A stretch of 48,693 nucleotides of DNA, from positions 1-48,693 of the forward strand of contig JAAVZI010000072.1 in NCBI GenBank assembly GCA_022791575.1, read 5' to 3'. Of the stretch, positions 24,244-32,435 are shown in pieces; the stretch's first letter is position 1, and the number at the start of each line of letters is the position of its first letter. The position numbers and the translations under genes were made by a program. The notes beneath the pieces are model-generated. The model made no database searches. It was given only the letters and a program-made list of their open reading frames with translations, and had not been told where the DNA came from. This DNA comes from Lachnospiraceae bacterium (GTDB lineage Bacteria > Bacillota > Clostridia > Lachnospirales > Lachnospiraceae).

Positions 24244-25680
24244 TTATTTAAAATACACATCAAATACTTTTTTAGCCACAGGCACAGCCGCATGCCCTCC
24301 GGTTCCGGCGCCTTCTACAATGACGCTGATCGCAATATTCTTACCATCTTTTTTGGCATAGCCGATATACCATGCATGGCTCTGCCCTTTTACCGTTCCA
24401 TATTCCGCTGAACCAGTCTTACCGCCTGTCGTATATCCAGCGCCTGCAAATAAAGATGCCGTACCTGTTCTGGCTGTTTCCTCCATATAGTCCTGCAGCA
24501 GCTTGCTTTCCTCACTGGTTAGCGGTGTTCCTGCTTTCTGAGGTGCGTACGTTTTATTTCTGCCGCCATCTGCATTTTCTACATAATCAACCAAATATGG
24601 CGTCATTGCAACTCCTTGATTGGCTATAGCAGATGCCGCTACTGCCATTTGAAGCGGGGTCACCAGAGTATCTCCCTGTCCAATCATAGTCTGCATTAAT
24701 TTATAATCGCTGGTCTTGTTGTTCAGACTGATTTTACTTTGTTTGGATGCAATTCCCAGCGGAAAGCTTTCTCCAAAACCAAAATCTTTACACAGCTCTA
24801 CCAGCTTATTTCGGTCAATACTCAGCCCGATATTCACAAATGACGCATTACAGGAATGGGTAAAGGATGATTTCAAATCCAATGTTCCGTGTACAGTACC
24901 ATGATAACAATTAATCACGTCTCCATTGCTGTTTTGATGCTTTCCCTTGCAGGTATAGCTATAATTCTGAGGAGCATCCGGATTTTCTCGGATATATTCT
25001 AACAGTGTAAATATTTTAAATGTAGAGCCTGGCGGATACTGGCCCTGTGTCGCACGGTTTACCAGCGTTCCCGTTCCTGACTGATCTTTTACAAAGGAAT
25101 CCCACAGCTCCTCAATGCGGTTCGGATCGTAATCCGGTTTGGAAACCATAGCCAACACTTTACCTGTCTCTGCTTCCATTACTACAATCGCTCCCTTACG
25201 GTCTCCCAGTGCATGATATGCCGTTTCCTGAAGCTCGTAATCCAGGGTGGTAATCACATTGTCACCAATATTTTTCTTCCCCTGCAGATCATTCAACAGC
25301 TGCTTGGTAAAAAATACATTCGAACTTAACAGACGGATATTGTTGTAGGCCTCTAGGCCGGAACCGCCGTTCATAGCATAACCGGCTACATGAGAGAACA
25401 TTTGTTTGTATGGATAATTTCTGGTTTCCTTCCCATTTTCATCTGTAACCGTCTCTGCAATCACTTTGCCGTCGCTGGTCAGAAGTTTTCCTCTTACCAC
25501 TTTTTCAGCCAAAAGATCTTGACGCCTCCGGTTATAAGGGCTGTTTACTACATCTGCACTAATCTTTGCCTGATAATAGGCAAGATATCCCATCAGACCC
25601 AGGAATATCACAACAAAGAATAACGTTAGAATAATCATTTCCTTACTGCGGATTCCTTTACTCTTTCTGTCTTCTTCCAT
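24244..25680 (-). CDS. Class B penicillin-binding protein (PbpA/FtsI type transpeptidase)
   Basis: The 478-residue protein has one N-terminal transmembrane segment (about 15-36) and then an extracytoplasmic region. The transpeptidase motifs are PPGSTFK (Ser 219, Lys 222), SCN (276-278) and GGKTGSAEYG (Lys 421). It crosslinks peptidoglycan and is the target of beta-lactams. The N-terminal dimerisation domain is short (length 478 against more than 600 for FtsI or PBP2), as in the PbpA type of Actinobacteria and Clostridia. It starts 12 bases after the FtsW/RodA gene with AGGAGGCGGAG before the ATG. SEDS protein and class B PBP work as a polymerase-crosslinker pair, so the two surely cooperate. 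No PASTA domains are present. Confidence 0.92.
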   Translation of the reverse strand: MEEDRKSKGIRSKEMIILTLFFVVIFLGLMGYLAYYQAKISADVVNSPYNRRRQDLLAEKVVRGKLLTSDGKVIAETVTDENGKETRNYPYKQMFSHVAGYAMNGGSGLEAYNNIRLLSSNVFFTKQLLNDLQGKKNIGDNVITTLDYELQETAYHALGDRKGAIVVMEAETGKVLAMVSKPDYDPNRIEELWDSFVKDQSGTGTLVNRATQGQYPPGSTFKIFTLLEYIRENPDAPQNYSYTCKGKHQNSNGDVINCYHGTVHGTLDLKSSFTHSCNASFVNIGLSIDRNKLVELCKDFGFGESFPLGIASKQSKISLNNKTSDYKLMQTMIGQGDTLVTPLQMAVAASAIANQGVAMTPYLVDYVENADGGRNKTYAPQKAGTPLTSEESKLLQDYMEETARTGTASLFAGAGYTTGGKTGSAEYGTVKGQSHAWYIGYAKKDGKNIAISVIVEGAGTGGHAAVPVAKKVFDVYFK

Positions 25681-25692
25681 ATTCTCCGCCTC

Positions 25693-27555
25693 CTAATCCT
25701 CGAAAAATTCTTCGGGAATATCCAGCTTCAAATCATCAGTCACTGCATATTCGTCAAAGGTTTCTTTCTGCTGCTTTCCATTATATCTCTCATATTGTTT
25801 CTGGTAGGAACTCCTGCGCCTCTGATTGGCATGATAAAATGCTTCGTTCCGGCCTCTGGCTTTATCATCCGCTTGATCTTCGAACTCTGCCGTATCGTAT
25901 CTGTGGTTTAAATCTTTGTCATCATAGTCATCGTCTTCGATCTCGTCATCATAATATTCATCTTCTATATCCTCATGATATCTGTCATCATAGTCATCAT
26001 CATAATATTCATCTTCTATATCTTCCTCATAATATCTGTCATCTTCAATCTCGCCATCATAATATGCATCTTCTAAATTCTCATTATCGTATTCATCATC
26101 CTCTAAATCCTCATGATATCTATTGTTTCCTGAACCCTTGTCATAATATCTCTTTTCCTCTGAATGTTCCCCATAATATTCGTCGTCTTCTGAATCCTCG
26201 CTGTCATATTTGTCTTCATACTCTGGATCGTCGTCATAATCCTCTTCATACTCCAGCGCCGCCCCTGTTTCTGTCTGTTTGAGCACATAGATTCCCTGAA
26301 TGACCTGAAAGATAATAATAGAGCACAAAACCGAACTTCCGCCATAACTAATTAACGGCAGCGTCACACCGGTCAGAGGAATAAATTTCGTTCCACCGCC
26401 AATAGTCAAGAACACCTGAAAAATATATTCAATTCCAAAGCCTGTTGCCAGAAGTTTATAAAATGGATCTTTAATCTTCGTTGCAATATTAATAAACATA
26501 ATAAATGTACTTAAACAAATCAGGATCATACACAAAGAAAAAAACAATCCCAGCTCTTCTGTAATCGCGGAAAAAATCATATCTTCCGATGCAACCGGAA
26601 TCGTATCCGGCATTCCCTCCATCAGACCCATTCCAAACCAGTTGCCGGTTCCAATTGCAAACAACGACTGGGAAATCTGACTGGTATCATTTTTTATTTT
26701 AGAAAAAGGAGTACTCCATGTCAACACTCGGACACGGACATGATTAAACAGATGATACGCCACCACCGCAGCGCCTGAGCCCCCCAAAAGCCCGCCTAAA
26801 AAGTATAAAGGCTGACGAGTTGCCACATACACAAGAGCCAGATAAACCACACAGAATATCAGTGCACCGCCCAGCTCCTTCGACCAGACCAGAAGAAGTA
26901 CATGAACAGCTGCAATTAAAGATACCAATATCACAGATTTAAAATCATGGTGTTTACTAAGAAATGATGCCAGAAAAAATACAAAGATAATTTTAACAAA
27001 CTCCACTGGCTGCACCGTAATTCCAAAAACTGTAAAAGAAATGCTTGCACCATACGTAATAATACCTGCCAGCTTCATAACACCCAAAAAGCCAATTCCA
27101 GCCGCTGCATAGAGCCAAACCGGCCGGGAGAGCCATTTCATTTTCTTAATCAATATTGGAATAAACAAAGATAACACACAGGCAGCCGCTGCAATCACAA
27201 ATTGCTTCACAGACTTAGAAAAGGTAATTCTGGATATCATAATGAATCCTACCGCCAAAAGCATAAACATATTATTGATAATCAGCCGGGACATTTTCGG
27301 ATATAACGAGCTGTACACCCCGATCATTACCGCAAAGAAAACCGCCTGTACCGCATAAAATACTAAATACTTTAATTCCTTGGTCTGAATATACAAGGTC
27401 AGGAATCCCAGAAAATGTACAAAGAACAAAAATGTCCTCTGAACAGAAAATAGCCGTCCTCTGTTCTTTCCAATCGCTGCAAATCCCGAAATTGTAAATA
27501 ATAAAAAACAAAACAGAATCGCATATTTGGATAATTCTATAATTACATTTTCCAT
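25693..27555 (-). CDS. FtsW/RodA/SpoVE-family SEDS glycosyltransferase with long acidic tail
   Basis: The 620-residue protein has about ten membrane segments in residues 5-425. It has the SEDS signatures WSKELGGALIF, IGTGNWFGMGL, SEDMIFSAITEELG (about 323-336) and GVTLPLISYGGSS. SEDS proteins polymerise lipid II into glycan strands together with a class B PBP, here encoded next. Unusually, residues about 435-565 form a cytosolic tail made mostly of Asp, Glu and Tyr, such as EDEYYDDDYDD, followed by a basic/aromatic segment and DIPEEFFED. The usual length is about 370-420 residues. The ATG follows directly on the TAG of the U32 gene (TAGATG). Confidence 0.9.
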   Translation of the reverse strand: MENVIIELSKYAILFCFLLFTISGFAAIGKNRGRLFSVQRTFLFFVHFLGFLTLYIQTKELKYLVFYAVQAVFFAVMIGVYSSLYPKMSRLIINNMFMLLAVGFIMISRITFSKSVKQFVIAAAACVLSLFIPILIKKMKWLSRPVWLYAAAGIGFLGVMKLAGIITYGASISFTVFGITVQPVEFVKIIFVFFLASFLSKHHDFKSVILVSLIAAVHVLLLVWSKELGGALIFCVVYLALVYVATRQPLYFLGGLLGGSGAAVVAYHLFNHVRVRVLTWSTPFSKIKNDTSQISQSLFAIGTGNWFGMGLMEGMPDTIPVASEDMIFSAITEELGLFFSLCMILICLSTFIMFINIATKIKDPFYKLLATGFGIEYIFQVFLTIGGGTKFIPLTGVTLPLISYGGSSVLCSIIIFQVIQGIYVLKQTETGAALEYEEDYDDDPEYEDKYDSEDSEDDEYYGEHSEEKRYYDKGSGNNRYHEDLEDDEYDNENLEDAYYDGEIEDDRYYEEDIEDEYYDDDYDDRYHEDIEDEYYDDEIEDDDYDDKDLNHRYDTAEFEDQADDKARGRNEAFYHANQRRRSSYQKQYERYNGKQQKETFDEYAVTDDLKLDIPEEFFED

Positions 27556-30114
27556 CTATTCCACACCTCTTTTCCAATGCCCTCTGGTACAGCCTTCTGG
27601 GCATCCAACACTGTCTGCCTGGCCATTTGAGTATTCGGTAAATTCCTTCATAATCCGTTCTACTTCCTCTTTGGTCTCAATTGTAAACTGCAGCCTTACC
27701 GCCGAACAGGACATATTCCTAATTTCCTCCTGCAAATCGATCAAATACAGTGCATCGCTGTTATAAATAATCGAATAACAGATATCACAATAATTCTTTA
27801 CATAATGAAGATTTCCTTTTCGATCCTTTAACCTTCTTACCACTGGCTGCCTGCGGCAGCCTTCCGTATTGCGTATCGGACACTGAGCCGATACCATCAT
27901 AGGCATATGTCCATAGATCACCAGCTCCATAGGCAGTATTGTTTTGCTGGTAAACGCCTTAATCTCTCCTCTATTTAACTCCAGCGGTACAGTGATTGAG
28001 GAGGCTCCCAGTTCCTTCCATGCCTGTACCGAACGCCAGTTCATTGCATATGCTGTATAATCCAATACTACTGGCAGCTTCCTTGAAAAGTTCTTTTGAA
28101 AATCTGTTACAAATGCCAAAACTTCCATGTTTTTTGCAACAATTCCGTCTATTTCTGTTAAAATTGCTTCCATAAGCGGAAGAATTTTCTTCTCTACAGC
28201 CATACGCCATATATGCGGAAAGACCAGATACAGCTTTGTATCAGCCTCCATACAGCGCTTATGTGCTTCCCTCAGCTGGTCAAGCCCCTGCGCCTGCTTC
28301 TTTGTCTCCAACAGCGTCGTCGCATGTATACTCATATAAACAGCCTTGACTGACTCATGTGTTAATACAACATCTAAATGTGTCAGCTGTTCTATTAACA
28401 CATGGCACCGGGGAGTGAACTGCTCCTCTGAACCATTTGGCTGTCCAACACCCGATACCGATTGCTCTAAATATGCAAGAAGCTGCTTCCCTGATCCTTC
28501 TAACGAATCCGCTGCCAATTCCCGTCGGTAACTATTTACAATCTCAGCTTCCAACGCTTCCAGCCCTTCCCGGCGCAGCTGATTTAATTCCTTTGCTGGA
28601 AGAAATCCATTTCCAATCACCTGGATCTTTAATTGCTGAAAAACAAATGGCGAATTCCCGGTTTTTTCTATTTGCTTTCTAATAATTTCTTCATTGATAG
28701 GCTGGTTTTTCGCTTTCTGTATTACTGAACCTGTAACCTCTGCTTTCTGTCTATCCAGACATAAAGTCAAACGGATCGGCCTGCCCTCTTCTGCCAGAAC
28801 CTCCCCCATGACCGGAATCTGCACTTTGTCCTCCAGATACCGCTTATACAGTTCCCCAAGCAGCTGGTCATTCTTAGTCCGATAGACCTCAACAGCCGAC
28901 ACCCCTCTTTCCTCCAACATTCGGTAATACTTCTTCGGCAGATCATATCTGCTGTTTATAGGAACATCCCGTTCCAGCTGGATTTCCATCTCCTTAGACT
29001 GCTGTCTATCCTGTTTCATAGATGTTTTTGAAGCCGCTGTGGTCCGTAGTTCCAAAACATCCGATTTATGCAGGGAAACCGCTGCTTTCATGCCATATCC
29101 CTGCTTTCCTTTTTTTAATGTTCCGACATAAATACCATTGTGATTGGGGCGGTCCATGGACATCATTTCTTTTCCACCGCCTCTCTCAAAGCTCTGAGAA
29201 GCCATTTGATAATAGCCGGCATGGAAACTTCCTCTGTTATAAAGATCCATCAACCGTTCTTTATCTCCAGCTGCTACAACATATCCTTCTCTGCCCTGCT
29301 GCAGATACTGGTCCAGATATTTTCGGTAAATTTCCGTTACTCCCGCTGTATATTCCGCCCTTTTCATCCTGCCCTCTATTTTTAGAGAATACACGCCCGC
29401 CTCTATAATATCCGGCAGAATATCCAGCGTACAGATATCCTTGGGGCTTAACAGATACGATTCCTGATTGCGGTTTTGCTTCCTTCCGTTCTCATCCAAC
29501 AACTCATAGGGAAGCCGGCATGGCTGGGCACAGCGGCCGCGATTACCGCTTCTGCCGCCTGCAAAACTACTGAATAGACACTGCCCGGAATAGCAATAAC
29601 ATAATGCTCCATGAATAAAGCTTTCTATCTCTATGTCAGTATACGTTCGGATCTCTTTTAGTTCTTCTAAAGTCAGCTCTCTTGCAGTAACAATTCGATC
29701 TGCTCCCAGCTCTTCATAGAGCCTGCTGCTGTTTTTCCCTGTGACAACTGCCTGGGTGCTGATATGTATCGGAAGTCCCGGAAACAGTTCTTTTATCGCA
29801 CAAAAAACGCCGATATCCTGCACGATAACAGCGTCTAATCCCTGTCTGTAATAAGGAAGCAGATAAGAATATAAATATTCTGACAATTCCTTTTCCTTTA
29901 AAAGGGTATTAACCGTCAGATACAGACGTTTTCCCCATAAATGTACATAATCTACCGCCTGTAGAAGTTCATCTTCTTCCATATTCTCCGCATATGCTCT
30001 TGCTCCGAATCTGCTTCCGCCTGTATATACCGCATCCGCCCCCGCATGGACCGCGGCACGGACTGCCCCCAGACCGGAAGCCGGAGCCAGCAGTTCTACC
30101 TTTGGTTTGCTCAT
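27556..30114 (-). CDS. U32-family peptidase/hydroxylase-like protein
   Basis: The roughly 852-residue protein starts MSKPKVELLAPASGLGAVRA, the typical U32 N-terminus. It includes LYLTVNTLLKE, HISTQAVVTG, and the cysteine-rich CYCYSGQCLFSS with NRGRCAQPCRLPYEL, then LSPKDICTLDILP and SLKIEGRMKRAEY. The second half, with VIYGHMPMMVSAQCP and a YCDIC motif, corresponds to the DUF3656-like extension. U32 proteins include collagenase-type peptidases as well as the tRNA and ubiquinone hydroxylation factors TrhP, UbiU and UbiV, which bind a 4Fe-4S cluster through such cysteines. The ATG at 30112-30114 has AAAGGG 10 bases before it. It is in an operon with zapA and wall genes. Tight coupling with ftsW is clear, but the function is uncertain. 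Confidence 0.85.
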   Translation of the reverse strand: MSKPKVELLAPASGLGAVRAAVHAGADAVYTGGSRFGARAYAENMEEDELLQAVDYVHLWGKRLYLTVNTLLKEKELSEYLYSYLLPYYRQGLDAVIVQDIGVFCAIKELFPGLPIHISTQAVVTGKNSSRLYEELGADRIVTARELTLEELKEIRTYTDIEIESFIHGALCYCYSGQCLFSSFAGGRSGNRGRCAQPCRLPYELLDENGRKQNRNQESYLLSPKDICTLDILPDIIEAGVYSLKIEGRMKRAEYTAGVTEIYRKYLDQYLQQGREGYVVAAGDKERLMDLYNRGSFHAGYYQMASQSFERGGGKEMMSMDRPNHNGIYVGTLKKGKQGYGMKAAVSLHKSDVLELRTTAASKTSMKQDRQQSKEMEIQLERDVPINSRYDLPKKYYRMLEERGVSAVEVYRTKNDQLLGELYKRYLEDKVQIPVMGEVLAEEGRPIRLTLCLDRQKAEVTGSVIQKAKNQPINEEIIRKQIEKTGNSPFVFQQLKIQVIGNGFLPAKELNQLRREGLEALEAEIVNSYRRELAADSLEGSGKQLLAYLEQSVSGVGQPNGSEEQFTPRCHVLIEQLTHLDVVLTHESVKAVYMSIHATTLLETKKQAQGLDQLREAHKRCMEADTKLYLVFPHIWRMAVEKKILPLMEAILTEIDGIVAKNMEVLAFVTDFQKNFSRKLPVVLDYTAYAMNWRSVQAWKELGASSITVPLELNRGEIKAFTSKTILPMELVIYGHMPMMVSAQCPIRNTEGCRRQPVVRRLKDRKGNLHYVKNYCDICYSIIYNSDALYLIDLQEEIRNMSCSAVRLQFTIETKEEVERIMKEFTEYSNGQADSVGCPEGCTRGHWKRGVE

Positions 30115-30143
30115 AATTACCAATCCCTTTATTACGTTTGCTC

Positions 30144-30626
30144 TTACTTATTGTCCTTATGATCCTTGTTATCTTTACCTTCTTTATTCTCTCTGTTCTC
30201 TTTTCCCGCCTTGCCGTCTTGATCAGTATAGGTTTTTAACTCGGTCTCATACTGGATATTTTTCTTCTGCGCATTCTGCAATTCTTTCTTATTTCTGGAA
30301 AGCCTCTTTTCACAAGTCTCCAGCTTCAACTGTACGGCTATCATATCATGCTTTAAATCATACAGTTCTTTATCCTTGCTGCTGATTTCTTCCTCTAACA
30401 GCTCTGCTTGTTTCTTAGCCTTGAAATAGTCGTCCGCTATATTTAATTCTGTCAAAACCCGTTTTCGGTCATACGGCAGATTTCGACAATTTTCATTCTG
30501 TTCTACTTCTGCAATCTTCTGGTCCAGATAACCTGCTACCTTCTGTAAATATTCATCACTTTCATAACCGCCTAATGTATATACTTTACCACCAATCAGT
30601 ACCTGTACACTGTTTTTTGTTGCCAT
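30144..30626 (-). CDS. zapA: Cell division protein ZapA
   Basis: About 160 residues. The N-terminal domain NSVQVLIGGKVYTLGGYESD then EYLQKVAGYLDQKIAEVE is the ZapA globular domain. It is followed by a long coiled coil (about 55-130) and a Lys/Asn/Asp-rich tail ending KEGKDNKDHKDNK. ZapA bundles FtsZ filaments at the division site. The family is usually about 85-110 residues, so the coiled coil and tail here are long. ATG at 30624-30626 with GGAAA upstream fits the conserved start; a longer TTG frame to 30656 is less likely. It is the first gene of the zapA-U32-ftsW-pbp-HAD unit and has its own promoter. Confidence 0.85.
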   Translation of the reverse strand: MATKNSVQVLIGGKVYTLGGYESDEYLQKVAGYLDQKIAEVEQNENCRNLPYDRKRVLTELNIADDYFKAKKQAELLEEEISSKDKELYDLKHDMIAVQLKLETCEKRLSRNKKELQNAQKKNIQYETELKTYTDQDGKAGKENRENKEGKDNKDHKDNK

Positions 30627-30710
30627 AGACTGTTTCCATTCCTCTCTGTATATCAAACGCTTGTTTTAACTTTTAAAACAAACCGATTTATTCAAATTTC
30701 ATCCTACACT

Positions 30711-30740
30711 ATTTTAACACATAACAGCCGCAAATGTAAA
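30711..30740 (-). promoter_or_regulatory. SigA-type promoter of the zapA operon
   Basis: On the minus strand TTTACA (30740-30735) and TAAAAT (30716-30711) are 18 bases apart. A palindrome, TTGTTTTAACTTTTAAAACAA at 30661-30681 (21 bases counted; arms TTGTTTTAA), lies in the leader between promoter and gene and could be an operator or hairpin. Confidence 0.55.
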
Positions 30741-30780
30741 CTCTTTTTCCAATATGGTCAAAAAACAAAAGCAATACCGG

Positions 30781-31785
30781 CTATTCTTTTTCTGGCGCAG
30801 ATATTCCAAAATGCTCATAAGCAAGCTCTGTAGCCATCCGCCCTCTGGGGGTACGTATCAAAAGATGGTTCTGCAGAAGATAAGGTTCATAGACATCCTC
30901 AATTGTTCCCGCATCTTCTCCAATCGCAGCTGCCAGATGCTCCAATCCTACCGGTCCACCTGAAAAACGTTCCATAATTGCTTTCAGCATATTCCGATCT
31001 GTCTGGTCCAGCCCCAGTTTATCTACCTCCAGCAGATCCAGGGCAAAATCTGCCACTTCTTTTGATATTCTGCCGTCGTATTTCACCTGAGCAAAATCCC
31101 TTACCCGCTTTAACAGCCGATTAGCAATTCTCGGAGTCCCCCTGGAACGTCTTGCCAGCTCCATAGCTCCTTCCTTATCAATCTCGACTCCTAATACCTC
31201 CGCCGAACGGATAATGATTTCCTGCAGCTCCTCTTTTGTATAAAATTCCAGTTTATGTATCACACCAAAACGGTCTCTTAAAGGCGCCGACAACAATCCT
31301 GCCCTCGTCGTCGCTCCCACAAGGGTAAATGGTGGAAGATCCAGGCGGACCGATCGTGCTGTAGGTCCCTTGCCAATCATAATATCAATGGCAAAATCCT
31401 CCATGGCTGGATAAAGCACCTCTTCTACCTGTCGGTTCAACCGATGGATCTCATCTACAAACAACACATCGCCCTTCTGCATATTATTGAGAATTGCCGC
31501 CATCTCTCCTGGCTTTTCAATTGCCGGACCTGAAGTAATCCGAATATGTACCTTCATCTCATTGGCAATAATCTCTGCCAGCGTTGTTTTGCCAAGTCCA
31601 GGCGGTCCATACAATAGTACATGATCCAGCGCTTCCCCTCTCTGCTTCGCCGCTTCTATATAGACCTTCAGCTTCTCCTTTGCCCGTTCCTGGCCAATAT
31701 ACTCATCCAGAAGCTGGGGACGCAGGCTGTGTTCAATTATATTGTCTTCAGTTGTCAGTTCAGTTGTAATAATTCTTTTTTCCAA
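30781..31785 (-). CDS. ruvB: Holliday junction branch-migration ATPase RuvB
   Basis: The 334-residue protein matches RuvB throughout: [20 protein letters not shown], Walker [13 protein letters not shown], Walker [10 protein letters not shown], sensor region [12 protein letters not shown] with the arginine finger RDRFGV, and the C-terminal winged helix ending [15 protein letters not shown]. RuvB hexamers drive branch migration of Holliday junctions with RuvA during recombinational repair. It begins 21 bases after ruvA. Length is standard. No ruvC is seen here, as is usual for Firmicutes, which use RecU. Confidence 0.97.
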   Translation of the reverse strand: MEKRIITTELTTEDNIIEHSLRPQLLDEYIGQERAKEKLKVYIEAAKQRGEALDHVLLYGPPGLGKTTLAEIIANEMKVHIRITSGPAIEKPGEMAAILNNMQKGDVLFVDEIHRLNRQVEEVLYPAMEDFAIDIMIGKGPTARSVRLDLPPFTLVGATTRAGLLSAPLRDRFGVIHKLEFYTKEELQEIIIRSAEVLGVEIDKEGAMELARRSRGTPRIANRLLKRVRDFAQVKYDGRISKEVADFALDLLEVDKLGLDQTDRNMLKAIMERFSGGPVGLEHLAAAIGEDAGTIEDVYEPYLLQNHLLIRTPRGRMATELAYEHFGISAPEKE

Positions 31786-31806
31786 ATCCGTATTCCAGCC
31801 TTTCTA

Positions 31807-32406
31807 TTACAGCATATGTTTCAGGGATAATTTCAGGCATTGTTCTACTGTCATCTCTTCCGATATCTCAACCTTCCCTACAGCTGCTGCTGCCTGTGCC
31901 ATTCCATAGCCCAGCGCTGTCAGAGCCTCTATTGCTTCCTTCTGGACAGCGCCAATTCCTTCTACTACAATCGGATTCGTCTCATCTATTTCCCATGCTT
32001 CCTCTAGGCTCAGCCGGTCTTTCAGATCTATAATGACTCTCTGTGCCGTCTTCGCTCCGATTCCTGGTGCCTTTGCAATCGCCTTGGAATCCTGCCCATG
32101 AACAGCCATCCGCAGTTCCCGGCAGGATAACGTGGATAAAATGCCCAAAGCCCCCTTCGGTCCCACGCCGCTGACCGTTAACAGCAGTTGAAATATATCC
32201 AGTTCCTCCTTGGTCAAAAAACCAAACAGAGAAATGGAATCCTCTCTCAAATACAAATAAGTATAAAATTTAACCTCAGAGCCAACTGCCGGAAGCCTGT
32301 CTATGGTTGTGCCAGGAGTTCTAACACAAAATCCCATACCATTATTATCCAGAATAACGGCTTCACTATATTTCCCTTCTAAAATTCCTCTCACATATCC
32401 TATCAT
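31807..32406 (-). CDS. ruvA: Holliday junction DNA-binding subunit RuvA
   Basis: The 199-residue protein begins MIGYVRGILEGKYSEAVIL, the OB-fold domain of RuvA. Two helix-hairpin-helix motifs follow (LLTVSGVGPKGALGILS and IAKAPGIGAKTAQRVIIDLK). The C-terminal three-helix domain, which contacts RuvB, has EALTALGYGMAQAAAAV. RuvA tetramers hold the Holliday junction in a square form. The gene follows the hybrid kinase by 29 bases and precedes ruvB by 21 bases, so all three may be on one transcript. Confidence 0.97.
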   Translation of the reverse strand: MIGYVRGILEGKYSEAVILDNNGMGFCVRTPGTTIDRLPAVGSEVKFYTYLYLREDSISLFGFLTKEELDIFQLLLTVSGVGPKGALGILSTLSCRELRMAVHGQDSKAIAKAPGIGAKTAQRVIIDLKDRLSLEEAWEIDETNPIVVEGIGAVQKEAIEALTALGYGMAQAAAAVGKVEISEEMTVEQCLKLSLKHML

Positions 32407-32435
32407 TTTTTCCTCCTGCAGTCTTTTTTGTTTCT

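Noticed and set aside
25830-26280. Plus-strand frame rich in His across the ftsW tail (25839-26282).
   Set aside because: It is the antisense image of the Asp/Glu/Tyr codon repeats and has no start signal.
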